Positions 7,846 to 16,088 of a stretch of DNA of 64,000 nt are shown here, in pieces; within the stretch, counting starts at the first letter, position 1, and every line of letters starts with the position of its first letter. A model generated the notes under the pieces. It saw only the letters and a list, made by a program, of their open reading frames with translations. It was not told the DNA's origin and did no database searches. Position numbers and translations under genes: made by a program. Origin of the DNA: Salegentibacter salarius (lineage in GTDB: Bacteria > Bacteroidota > Bacteroidia > Flavobacteriales > Flavobacteriaceae); NCBI RefSeq assembly GCF_900168265.1, contig NZ_FVZF01000016.1, forward strand, positions 1-64,000, written 5' to 3'.

Positions 7846-9185
7846 AGAAGGTCTTAATCAAGAACGCGAAGATTGTAAATGAGGGTAAAATTACTGAAGC
7901 TGATGTTTTTATTGAAGGCGGCATAATTGTAGAAATTGCCGAAAGCATTAGTGCTAAATCCCCAGATGTGCAAATCTTTGATGCCGAAGGCACACACTTG
8001 CTACCCGGCGTGATAGACGATCAGGTGCATTTTAGGGAACCAGGGCTTACCCATAAAGAAAATATAGAAATGGGTTCTCGCGCGGCAGTTGCCGGAGGGA
8101 TCACTTCTTTTATAGAAATGCCTAATACCATTCCACAAACTACTACCATAGAAAAACTGGAAGAAAAATTTAAGCTGGCTGAAGCGAAATCTTACGCCAA
8201 CTACTCTTTTATGTTTGGTGGTACTAATGATAACCTGGAAGAAATTCTAAAGGTAGACCCAAAAACTACGGCAGCTTTAAAACTATTTTTAGGTTCTTCT
8301 ACCGGAAATATGCTGGTGGATGACGAAAAGGTTTTGGAACAGATCTTCTCTAAATCACCCCTGCTTATCGCGGTACATTGTGAAGATGAAGAAACGATAC
8401 AAAAAAATCTTGAGGAATACACAGAGCGTTATGGCGATGATATTCCAATTGAAGAGCATCCAAATATAAGAAGCGAAGAAGCCTGCTATAAATCTTCTTC
8501 CCGTGCAGTGGCTTTAGCTAAAAAGACCGGCGCAAGATTGCATGTTTTTCACGTTTCTACAGAAAAGGAGCTGAGTTTATTCAGCAACAAGAAAAAGCTT
8601 AAAGATAAAAAGATCACTGCAGAGGTTTGTATTCACCACCTTTGGTTCAATGATTCTGATTATAAGAAAAAAGGCACTTTCATTAAATGGAATCCTGCGG
8701 TGAAAACCCAGAAAGATCAGGAAGCTTTAATGAAAGCTTTAAATAATGATTTGCTTGATGTGGTCGCTACAGATCACGCGCCGCATACTAAAGAAGAAAA
8801 GAAGAATGTATATACCAAAGCTCCAAGTGGAGGGCCATTAGTACAGCATTCCCTTGCCGCGATGTTACAATTCTATCACCAGGAAAAAATCTCTTTAGAG
8901 AAGATTGTAGAAAAAATGTGTCATAATCCTGCTATTTTATTCCAGATAAAAGATCGCGGATTTATTAGAGAAGGTTATAAAGCCGATTTGGTGCTGGTAG
9001 ATCTAAACGCGCCCTGGTCGGTGCAACCAGATAATATTCAGTATAAATGTGGATGGTCTCCTTTTGAAGGCGTTACCTTCAAATCTCGAGTAACGCACAC
9101 GTTTGTAAATGGAAATTTAGTATACAGGAACTTCAAGCATCAGCCGTTTGCAAAGGTGGCAGAGCGTTTGCAGTTTGATAGATAA
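7842..9185 (+). CDS. pyrC: Dihydroorotase, class I
   Basis: This 447-residue amidohydrolase cyclises carbamoyl aspartate to dihydroorotate in pyrimidine synthesis. Metal-site segments are visible: DDQVHFREPGL near the N terminus, IAVHCEDEE, RLHVFHVSTEKE and the catalytic ATDHAPHTKEEK. The first motif has Gln where many dihydroorotases have the first His of HxH; I believe this is usual in Bacteroidota, so it is not evidence of inactivity. The ATG overlaps the preceding gene. Reading continues into the DUF4296 gene one base after the stop codon. Confidence 0.95.
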   Translation: MKKVLIKNAKIVNEGKITEADVFIEGGIIVEIAESISAKSPDVQIFDAEGTHLLPGVIDDQVHFREPGLTHKENIEMGSRAAVAGGITSFIEMPNTIPQTTTIEKLEEKFKLAEAKSYANYSFMFGGTNDNLEEILKVDPKTTAALKLFLGSSTGNMLVDDEKVLEQIFSKSPLLIAVHCEDEETIQKNLEEYTERYGDDIPIEEHPNIRSEEACYKSSSRAVALAKKTGARLHVFHVSTEKELSLFSNKKKLKDKKITAEVCIHHLWFNDSDYKKKGTFIKWNPAVKTQKDQEALMKALNNDLLDVVATDHAPHTKEEKKNVYTKAPSGGPLVQHSLAAMLQFYHQEKISLEKIVEKMCHNPAILFQIKDRGFIREGYKADLVLVDLNAPWSVQPDNIQYKCGWSPFEGVTFKSRVTHTFVNGNLVYRNFKHQPFAKVAERLQFDR

Positions 9186-9186
9186 T

Positions 9187-9720
9187 ATGTTTAAAAAATT
9201 CATTTTACTTTTTAGTATCAGTGTGACTTTTGTCGCGTGTCAGGATATTGAAAAATCTGAAAAGCCGGAAAATCTTATTCCTGAAGAGAAAATGGTAGAT
9301 GTGATTACTGAAATTTCCCTGCTCCAATCAGCTAGAAATTTTAATAAGCGCATTTTTGAAAATACCGGTATTGAAGGTCAGGAATATGTTTTTGAGAAAT
9401 ATAATATAGACAGTCTTCAGTTTAAACGCAGCAACGATTATTACGCTGATAATTATGAAATTTATCAGCGTATTTATGACAGTGTGAAACATGGCTTTGA
9501 AAGAATGAAAGTTAAGCTGGATACCCTTCAAAAACAGGAGCAGCGCCTGAAGGACTCTATTGCTGAAGCTAAACGGGATTCTTTAGGTAAAGTGAAAGAT
9601 TCTTTAAACCCTGAAGAGGAGCGGGAAATCGAAGAAATTTCAGATTCTATTATAAATGAAAAAGATTCGCTGGATAGGTTGGTGAATGATAGCCTTCCTG
9701 AACCAATGTCCAGGAATTAG
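9187..9720 (+). CDS. DUF4296 lipoprotein
   Basis: I place the start at ATG 9187 and not at the upstream ATG 9148, because MFKKFILLFSISVTFVACQD is a clean lipoprotein signal with a VAC lipobox. The mature protein (about 160 residues) has a DUF4296 segment (EEKMVDVITEISLLQSA) followed by a charged coiled-coil-like tail rich in Asp, Ser, Lys and Glu. It would be anchored in the envelope; its role is unknown. The synteny GT2-pyrC-DUF4296-epimerase is typical of flavobacteria. Its last four bases overlap the convergent epimerase gene. Confidence 0.88.
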   Translation: MFKKFILLFSISVTFVACQDIEKSEKPENLIPEEKMVDVITEISLLQSARNFNKRIFENTGIEGQEYVFEKYNIDSLQFKRSNDYYADNYEIYQRIYDSVKHGFERMKVKLDTLQKQEQRLKDSIAEAKRDSLGKVKDSLNPEEEREIEEISDSIINEKDSLDRLVNDSLPEPMSRN

Positions 9721-10730
9721 GACCTGTCTTTTTTATAGAATTTAGCCGTTTCAGCAATTACTTTTTGCATTGGCGTAAACTCAAAACCTATACTTTTCTT
9801 GATTTTTTGATTATTATAGACCGCATGTTGGAATAAGGTATTTACCGTATTTCTTGTGATGTTTCTTTTTGCGCCAAAAAATCCACCAATTTTCTGAAAG
9901 AACCAGCCAAACCAAAGCATCCATTTTTTTAGGGATTTTTTGGGTTTTGGTTTACCCAATTCGGTTGCTGTTAATTCAAAAACAGTTTTAAAACTAAGAT
10001 TTTCTGAAACTAAAATATAATCTTCATTTTCAATTTCAGTCTGCATAAGTTTTTGCATCACGTCTACTACATCTTTCACCCCCACAAACCCAGCAATTTT
10101 GGGGAAGTGATAATTCATTCCCTTATCAATTTTTGAGAAGATTTTGCCGGTACCTTCCTGCCAAAATCCGGGACCAATAATTACTCCCGGTTTTACAATT
10201 ATGGTTGGAACTCCTTCCTGCGTACCTCGCCAGGTTTCAATTTCGGCACCATATTTAGAAATGGCATAGTCGCTGTGGTCGTCTTCAGGGTTCCACGTGC
10301 TACGTTCGTTAATTTCTTTGTTGTTTAAGCTTTTCCCAAGGGCGGCTACGCTACTTACATAACACAATTTCTCAACTTTAAAAGCAATACACAGGTTTAC
10401 AATGTTTGCAGTACCTTCAATATTTATTTTTCTAAGTTTTTTATCATCTGTGGGATCAAAAGAAACTAGGGCTGCACAATGATAAACATATTGTATGTTT
10501 TTAAATGCTTTGTTGAGTTGAGGTATGTTGGTGATATCGGCTTCAAACCATTCAATTTGTTGGAATAAGCTTTTGGCTTCTTCAGTAGAAGTATAATAAT
10601 TGAAAACGTGCTCAACCGCCGCGAGGTCGCTATTTTTTCGATGAAGGGCTCTAACTTTTTTGCCGGCTTTTAATAAATTCAGCAATAAATGTGAACCTAC
10701 AAGTCCGGTGCCGCCTGTAACTAAAATCAT
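9717..10730 (-). CDS. NAD-dependent epimerase/dehydratase (extended SDR)
   Basis: This 337-residue cytoplasmic protein starts with the extended SDR nucleotide loop (VTGGTGLVGSHLL). It carries the active-site pair in YAISKYGAE (Tyr and Lys), with the upstream catalytic Ser in VSSVAALG. Such enzymes act on nucleotide sugars or on sterol- and flavonoid-like alcohols. The substrate cannot be told here. It converges with the DUF4296 gene with a four-base overlap. A near-match -7 box (TATATTTA) lies just upstream. Confidence 0.9.
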   Translation of the reverse strand: MILVTGGTGLVGSHLLLNLLKAGKKVRALHRKNSDLAAVEHVFNYYTSTEEAKSLFQQIEWFEADITNIPQLNKAFKNIQYVYHCAALVSFDPTDDKKLRKINIEGTANIVNLCIAFKVEKLCYVSSVAALGKSLNNKEINERSTWNPEDDHSDYAISKYGAEIETWRGTQEGVPTIIVKPGVIIGPGFWQEGTGKIFSKIDKGMNYHFPKIAGFVGVKDVVDVMQKLMQTEIENEDYILVSENLSFKTVFELTATELGKPKPKKSLKKWMLWFGWFFQKIGGFFGAKRNITRNTVNTLFQHAVYNNQKIKKSIGFEFTPMQKVIAETAKFYKKDRS

Positions 10731-10779
10731 GTGGTAAATATACCAAAACCACTTAGGAAAAATAAGAGTTTATGGTATC

Positions 10780-10872
10780 TTTACTCGATAGTTGAGATTT
10801 GATTCTCCGAAATTTTCCAAGAAATCAAAATATTATTTCGTAATAAGGCTTCGGGTACTTGCCCCGAGGTGA
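10780..10872. repeat. Three-hairpin repeat, family 2, copy 1 (tandem pair)
   Basis: This unit begins TTTACTCGATAGTTGAGAT and ends near GCCCCGAGGTGA. It is the most degenerate copy, with its middle hairpin partly lost. It is directly followed by copy 2, with the boundary motif TTTACT shared. Confidence 0.75.
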
Positions 10873-10964
10873 TTTACTCGATAATCGAGATTTAATGCTC
10901 TGAGGCTTGCCTCGAAATCAAAATATTATTTCTATAAATGCCCCGTGAGCTTGCTCCGAGGTAT
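10873..10964. repeat. Three-hairpin repeat, family 2, copy 2 (tandem pair)
   Basis: It contains CTCGATAATCGAG, then GAGGCTTGCCTC, then a third stem around GAGCTTGCTC. Related single units are at 33877 and 53433. It ends nine bases before the -7 box of tyrS. Confidence 0.8.
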
Positions 10965-10972
10965 TTTACTAT

Positions 10973-10980
10973 TATTTTTG
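10973..10980 (+). promoter_or_regulatory. TAnnTTTG -7 box for tyrS
   Basis: TATTTTTG lies 18 bases before the ATG. Its -33 region would fall inside the family 2 repeat. Confidence 0.55.
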
Positions 10981-10998
10981 CTTAAAATTACTTGAATT

Positions 10999-12294
10999 AT
11001 GAATAAGAACTTTGTAGAAGAATTAACCTGGAGAGGCATGTTGCACGATGTGATGCCGGGCACCGAGGAACATTTAAAAGAAGGAATGCGCGGCGCTTAT
11101 GTAGGAATAGACCCAACGGCTGATTCCCTGCATATTGGTCACTTAGTGAGTGTGATGATGCTTAGACATTTTCAGCTTTGCGGGCATAAGCCTTTTGCTT
11201 TAATTGGCGGCGCTACGGGAATGATTGGTGATCCTTCAGGGAAATCTGCAGAACGAAATTTGCTTGACGAAAAAACTTTACGTCATAACCAGCAGTCTAT
11301 AAAAAATCAACTTTCTAAATTTTTGGAATTCGGGAAGGAAGAAAAAAATGCTGCGGTAATGGTGAATAATTACGACTGGATGAAAAATTTCAGTTTCCTG
11401 GAATTTATTCGCGACGTAGGGAAGCATATTACCGTAAATTATATGATGGCCAAAGATTCGGTTAAGAAGCGTTTGTCTTCTGATGCTGCCGAGGGAATGT
11501 CTTTTACCGAATTCACCTACCAGTTAGTGCAAGGTTACGATTTTCTGCATTTGTTCAGGGAAAATGATTGTACCCTGCAAATGGGGGGAAGTGACCAGTG
11601 GGGGAATATCACCACCGGAACCGAAATGATTAGACGTGTGGCCAATGGAAAAGGTTATGCCTTAACCTGCCCGTTAATTACAAAAGCTGACGGTACTAAA
11701 TTTGGGAAAACCGAAGGTGGAAATGTTTGGTTAGATCCTAAGCGCACCTCACCTTACAAATTCTACCAATACTGGTTAAACACCAGTGACGTTGATGCTG
11801 AGAAATATATTAAGATCTTTACCTTATTAAGTAAGGCCGAAATAGAAAAAATAGTTGAGGAGCATAAGGAAGCACCTCATTTACGTGCGCTTCAGAAAAC
11901 TTTGGCTGAAGAAATTACCGTGATGGTACATTCACAAGAAGATTATGAAAACGCAGTAAAAGCTTCTGAAGTACTCTTTGGGAAAAGTACCGCTGATGAT
12001 TTAAAATCTTTAGATGAAGCTACATTTTTAGATGTTTTTGAAGGCGTACCGCAAGCTGAAATTGCCAAAGCTGAAATAGAAAACGGTTTGGATATGATCG
12101 GAGCATTATCGGCTAAAACTAATTTCTTACAATCTAATGGCGAAGCCAGAAGAGCGCTTAAGGAAAATTCTGTTTCTGTAAATAAGGAAAAGGTAAAAGA
12201 AGATTACACTATTACTCCCAATGATCTTATTAATGATAAATATATAATTATTAATAAAGGAAAGAAGAATACTTATATTATTAGAACAGTGTAA
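10999..12294 (+). CDS. tyrS: Tyrosyl-tRNA synthetase
   Basis: This 431-residue class I synthetase charges tRNA-Tyr. The HIGH motif is at residues 45-48 (HIGHL), the tyrosine-binding [12 protein letters not shown] and GGSDQWGN segments follow, and the KMSKS equivalent is KFGKT at about residue 232. The C-terminal 70 residues form an S4-like RNA-binding domain. Length is normal. The gene is alone, with its own -7 box and a stem-loop after the stop. Confidence 0.97.
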   Translation: MNKNFVEELTWRGMLHDVMPGTEEHLKEGMRGAYVGIDPTADSLHIGHLVSVMMLRHFQLCGHKPFALIGGATGMIGDPSGKSAERNLLDEKTLRHNQQSIKNQLSKFLEFGKEEKNAAVMVNNYDWMKNFSFLEFIRDVGKHITVNYMMAKDSVKKRLSSDAAEGMSFTEFTYQLVQGYDFLHLFRENDCTLQMGGSDQWGNITTGTEMIRRVANGKGYALTCPLITKADGTKFGKTEGGNVWLDPKRTSPYKFYQYWLNTSDVDAEKYIKIFTLLSKAEIEKIVEEHKEAPHLRALQKTLAEEITVMVHSQEDYENAVKASEVLFGKSTADDLKSLDEATFLDVFEGVPQAEIAKAEIENGLDMIGALSAKTNFLQSNGEARRALKENSVSVNKEKVKEDYTITPNDLINDKYIIINKGKKNTYIIRTV

Positions 12295-12316
12295 AGGTTG
12301 TAGTTGATAAAATACA

Positions 12317-12347
12317 AAGCCCCGTAAACAGGACGTTTGCGGGGCTT
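12317..12347 (+). terminator. Stem-loop after tyrS
   Basis: AAGCCCCG pairs with CGGGGCTT, and the stem extends through AAAC/GTTT with one wobble pair around a five-base loop. No T run follows on the plus strand, so it may be a weak terminator or an mRNA end-protecting hairpin. Confidence 0.6.
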
Positions 12348-12369
12348 GCAACTAACTAACCAATCTAAT

Positions 12370-12444
12370 ATGAAAAAATTTCACTTAGCCGTAAGAATCA
12401 ATTCAATTTATTTAAATTTCGTCTTACATATACTAAGTCGATAG
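12370..12444 (+). other. Possible 24-codon mini-ORF
   Basis: An ATG preceded by CTAACCAATCTAAT opens a short frame, MKKFHLAVRINSIYLNF and then eight more codons before TAG. The leader looks like typical flavobacterial 5' untranslated sequence, but the frame is too short to support. It could be a relic of a lost gene. Confidence 0.15.
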
Positions 12445-12533
12445 AACTCCTGATAATTTACAGGCTTTAGTATATTTTAACTATAAGATTCTGATTTTTA
12501 GGTTTTTATTAGCTAATGTTTAGTGAGTAATTG

Positions 12534-13511
12534 TTATAGGATTAAAAGATTGCATCCCCGAATATCGCTATTATCAAATCTTCCAAGAATTTCTGTGAAG
12601 TCATCATTTATTTTTCTCGCTAAATCTTGAGTTGCAATAAATGAACAAGAGTTAAAATTAGCCAGGTCTATCACGTTTATACCGCCAGTCTTGCGTTTCG
12701 GGAGATAATTCAAGGCTTCTTCAGGATCACGTATAAGGATTTTCATCCACGGCGGAGTTTCAAAAACTCCGTTGCCTTTAGAATAAGATTGAGAAAGCAA
12801 CTCTGTCATTCCATATTCACTATGAATTTTGTCTACTCCGAATCCTTTAGTAAGAATTTGATGTAATTCTTCCCTGATCATTTCTTTTCGCCGGCCCTTC
12901 ATTCCGCCGGTTTCCATAATTGTGGTGTTCTTTAAGTCGAAATTGTAAGTTTCCACTAGATCCAGTAGCGCGAATGAAACACCTAATAGTAAAATTTTCT
13001 TTCCGCTTTTGTCTAATTCTTTAAGTTGATGTTGTAAAGCTTCAAGGTCATTAAGGTAAAAGCCGCTTTCGGGGTGTTTGCTGCGCTTTATTAAGCTATC
13101 AGCCATATAAATTAGCGAGGAGCCCTGGCGTTCTAAATAAGAAGGTAGCAACGCTAAAATGACTATTTCTTCAGGATTTCCGTAGAAAATTTCGAAAGCC
13201 TTTAAAAAGCTTTCTTCATAGACATTTAGATCGGTCACGTAATGTTTGCTGGTAGCAGAACCGGTAGTGCCGCTGCTGGTAAAAATTATTTCAGGAGTGT
13301 TTTCGGAAGAAATAACTTTCTTCTTTTTAAAGAATTCTATAGGTAGAAATGGAATCTCTTCAACCCTGGAAACGTTTCTTGGGTTTCGATCTAACAATTG
13401 GCAAAATTCGCGGTAAACGGGGTTGTGTTGAAACTGATAAGAAAAAACTTCAAGAGTAATTTCATTAAAATCTTTCTGAGTAGAAATATTAAAAATTCTT
13501 TCAGCTAACAT
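12534..13511 (-). CDS. LuxE/acyl-protein synthetase-like adenylating enzyme
   Basis: This 325-residue protein belongs to the LuxE/PaaK branch of adenylate-forming enzymes, which activate a carboxylic acid with ATP and pass it to a thiol. The ATP-binding P loop is FTSSGTTGS (residues 77-85), and the segments HSEYGMTELLSQ and GRFDNSDIRGC match the later core motifs. The gene is next to no other luciferase-like or fatty-acid reductase gene, so its acid substrate is unknown. In flavobacteria such proteins often accompany polysaccharide or lipid genes. Length is normal for the LuxE domain. Confidence 0.85.
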   Translation of the reverse strand: MLAERIFNISTQKDFNEITLEVFSYQFQHNPVYREFCQLLDRNPRNVSRVEEIPFLPIEFFKKKKVISSENTPEIIFTSSGTTGSATSKHYVTDLNVYEESFLKAFEIFYGNPEEIVILALLPSYLERQGSSLIYMADSLIKRSKHPESGFYLNDLEALQHQLKELDKSGKKILLLGVSFALLDLVETYNFDLKNTTIMETGGMKGRRKEMIREELHQILTKGFGVDKIHSEYGMTELLSQSYSKGNGVFETPPWMKILIRDPEEALNYLPKRKTGGINVIDLANFNSCSFIATQDLARKINDDFTEILGRFDNSDIRGCNLLIL

Positions 13512-13568
13512 TCTTGTGGAAATTTAGAAAAGCGAAGTTAAGAAATCTAAGGCCTTAAGGATGTAAGT

Positions 13569-13913
13569 TTATCTTACCACCAACTTTCTTGTGGCGGTAG
13601 CTTTTTCTTCTTTAATTTTTAGAATATAGATCCCTGCGCTTAGGTTGGAAACATCAAGCTCTCTACCTCTTAATTTAGTGCGCTGAACAGGCTTTCCTAA
13701 AACATTATAAATCTGGATATCCTTTTCTTTATTTTGGGTAGTGCTAATATAAACTTTCCCGTTGGTAACCGGGTTTGGATAAATAGATAGGCCCTCTATG
13801 GGAATTTCGGTTTTATTCCCCGAGCTAGTAGTCTCCTGGGCATAAACTGCATTTGGCGCAGAGAATGTGAGGAAAACAGCTATTATGAAACTATAGAAGT
13901 AGTATTGCTTCAT
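13569..13913 (-). CDS. Short secreted protein consisting mainly of a type IX sorting domain
   Basis: This 114-residue protein has an N-terminal signal peptide (about residues 1-25, ending NAVYA), a linker of about 15 residues, and then a complete type A sorting domain (SIYPNPVTNGKVYIS, IYNVLGKPVQ, LSAGIYILKI, RKLVVR). The sorting domain normally directs a large cargo across the outer membrane through PorU/PorV and is then removed. Here almost no cargo is present. It may be a tiny secreted peptide, a decoy, or the remains of a larger gene. A -7 box lies just upstream, so it can be expressed. Confidence 0.88.
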   Translation of the reverse strand: MKQYYFYSFIIAVFLTFSAPNAVYAQETTSSGNKTEIPIEGLSIYPNPVTNGKVYISTTQNKEKDIQIYNVLGKPVQRTKLRGRELDVSNLSAGIYILKIKEEKATATRKLVVR

Positions 13914-13934
13914 TCTTTTTTCTAGAGGTTTTTA

Positions 13935-13942
13935 CAAACTTA
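13935..13942 (-). promoter_or_regulatory. TAnnTTTG -7 box for the short sorting-domain gene
   Basis: TAAGTTTG on the reverse strand lies 21 bases before the ATG at 13913. Confidence 0.5.
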
Positions 13943-14002
13943 CGATAAAAATTCAAAAATCTTGCCAGATTTATTGTGCATTAAGTATTAATATTTTATT
14001 AA

Positions 14003-14032
14003 AAAAAGGCTGCCTGTGAGGGCAGCCTTTTT
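14003..14032. terminator. Terminator after the TonB receptor/lipoprotein operon
   Basis: GGCTGCC (14008-14014) pairs with GGCAGCC (14021-14027) and the pairing extends through flanking A and T runs. On the reverse strand a T run follows, ending the lipoprotein transcript. Confidence 0.88.
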
Positions 14033-14066
14033 GAGCTAAATCATTGTTAAATAATACTTCTATAAA

Positions 14067-16037
14067 TTACTGTACCCAGCTAAACATTTCAACATCTACA
14101 GTGGCTTCAGTTTCGTAAGAAGCTTCCAGGCTTGCGTTTTCTCCTTCAATTTGGATTGCAGAAAGATCTGTTCTTCCTTCCTCAGCTATATCAATAGCAG
14201 TGTCATAACCTGAAAGGGAAAGACCTGTTATTGTTGCTCCAGATTGTGCTTTAAATTGCAACGCAATTCCTCCGGTTTCTGAAACTGCAGTGAAATTCTC
14301 TACAGTAGGATTTCCATTTATCCCATCAGCTTCAATTGCGGTAGAAAAGTTTTCTATAGTGTGGTAAACATATGTATTTGTTACTGCGCCATTCCATCCT
14401 TCGGTCCAGTCTACAGCGTCGTCTTCATTGTTTTCTAAATAAAGATTGGTAGCTGATACCGATCCTCCATAAAATTCAACACCATCATCTAATCCATTAA
14501 GAATAGCGATGTTTTCTATGGTTGTTTCCGATCCAACTGCGTAAAGCGAAAGCCCATTGTATTGAGACTCTGAGTTTATTTGTGCACCGGCATCAGATAG
14601 AATAAGATACTCGATAGAACCTGAATTATCTTCAGAATTATCACCTCCGTAAATAATTCCTCCAACTTCAGCAGTTGCATCAATACCGGCTGTAGTTTCA
14701 GCATTTCCGGCAATTACAAGTCCGCCCCAGCTTCCGGCAACGCCAGAAGTAGAAGACATTACTACTGGATTGTCTTCTGTTCCCTGGATATCTATCATTG
14801 CTCCTTTTTGAACAACAATATAAATGCTGGTACCGTCTTCATTATCATCACTTCTTGCAGTTATTTTAGTTCCCGCAGGAATAGTTAAAGTTGCACCTTC
14901 TTCTACAGAAACCACACCGTTAATAATATATTCTGAATTTGCATCTAAAGCAAGGTCTGTATCAATAGTACCCGGAAGTACAGAAACATTTCCACGATTA
15001 TCAACCCAGTCAAACATAGAAGGATCTACGGTTTGAGCTTCAGAATAATCCATATCCAAGTCAGCAGTAGCACCGTTTAATTGAATTCCAGAAAGATCTG
15101 TTCTGGTTTCTTCAGCGATATCTAAAGCGGTATCATAACCTGAAAGTGAAAGTCCATTAATAGTTGCGCCAGATTGCGCTTTAAATTGTAAAGCAACTCC
15201 ACCGGTAGAAGAAACTGCGGTAAAGTTCTCGATAGTTGGATTTCCATCCACACCATCAGCTTCAATTGCGGTAGAGAAGTTTTCGATACTATGTAGTACG
15301 TAAGTATTGGTAACTGTACCGTTCCAACCTTCTGTCCAGTCTACAGCATCATCTTCGTTATTTTCTAAATAAAGGTTGGTAGCAGAAACAGAACCTCCGT
15401 AAAATTCAACTCCGTCATCAGAGCCGTTTAAGATCGCAATGTTTTCAATATGTGTTTCAGAACCAATTGCGTAAAGTGAAAGTCCATTGTATTGTGATTC
15501 TGAATTAATTTGGGCACCAGCATCAGAAAGCACCAGGTATTCTATAGAACCTGAATTGTCTTCGGGATTACTTCCTCCATAGATAATACCGCCAACTTCG
15601 GCAGTAGCATCAACACCAGCGGTTGTTTCAGCATCACCTGCAATCACAAGTCCGCCCCAGCTTCCGCGTTGGCTGTTAGAAGATCTCATAATTACCGGGG
15701 CAGAAGATGTTCCCTGGATATCTATCATCCCTCCTTTTTGAACTACAATGTAAACACCTGTAGCATCTTCATCGGTATCTGCAATAATCTCGGTTCCGGC
15801 AGGGATTGTTAAGGTAACTCCCGGTTCTACCGAATACACACCGGTAAGATTGTAGGTTTCGCTGGCATCTAAGGTGCGATCTTCCTCAACGCTACCGTTA
15901 AGAACGGTTCCTTCCGGGGTTGGGGTTGGATCGTCGTCATCCAGCCTTTCAAATTCATCATCAGAGCTACAGCTCGTGATAGTTACCCCGAGTGCCAGGG
16001 CTAAAGTTGGTAAAAATCTGCTTTTAAACATTTTCAT
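14067..16037 (-). CDS. Surface lipoprotein with two tandem ~300-residue beta-rich repeats
   Basis: This 656-residue protein starts with a lipoprotein signal (lipobox ITSC, Cys23) followed by acidic SSDDE, which resembles the Bacteroidota surface-export signal. The mature part is two homologous blocks (about residues 45-345 and 350-656). Each contains TLTIPAGT, GSWGGLVIAG, AEVGGIIYGG, a 26-residue identical block starting GSVSATNLYLENNEDDAVDW, and ALQFKAQSGAT. The pattern suggests a right-handed parallel beta-helix. The gene follows the TonB receptor gene by 51 bases and is probably its surface partner. The substrate is unknown. Confidence 0.88.
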   Translation of the reverse strand: MKMFKSRFLPTLALALGVTITSCSSDDEFERLDDDDPTPTPEGTVLNGSVEEDRTLDASETYNLTGVYSVEPGVTLTIPAGTEIIADTDEDATGVYIVVQKGGMIDIQGTSSAPVIMRSSNSQRGSWGGLVIAGDAETTAGVDATAEVGGIIYGGSNPEDNSGSIEYLVLSDAGAQINSESQYNGLSLYAIGSETHIENIAILNGSDDGVEFYGGSVSATNLYLENNEDDAVDWTEGWNGTVTNTYVLHSIENFSTAIEADGVDGNPTIENFTAVSSTGGVALQFKAQSGATINGLSLSGYDTALDIAEETRTDLSGIQLNGATADLDMDYSEAQTVDPSMFDWVDNRGNVSVLPGTIDTDLALDANSEYIINGVVSVEEGATLTIPAGTKITARSDDNEDGTSIYIVVQKGAMIDIQGTEDNPVVMSSTSGVAGSWGGLVIAGNAETTAGIDATAEVGGIIYGGDNSEDNSGSIEYLILSDAGAQINSESQYNGLSLYAVGSETTIENIAILNGLDDGVEFYGGSVSATNLYLENNEDDAVDWTEGWNGAVTNTYVYHTIENFSTAIEADGINGNPTVENFTAVSETGGIALQFKAQSGATITGLSLSGYDTAIDIAEEGRTDLSAIQIEGENASLEASYETEATVDVEMFSWVQ

Positions 16038-16088
16038 AATTTAGGTTTTAATAAAATTGAATGGTTAATATTTATGATTGAATGGTTA

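Noticed and set aside
7842-9185. Gln in place of the first His in the dihydroorotase metal motif as a sign of inactivity
   Set aside because: I believe DDQVHFREPG is the ordinary form in Bacteroidota, and the other metal ligands and catalytic Asp are present.
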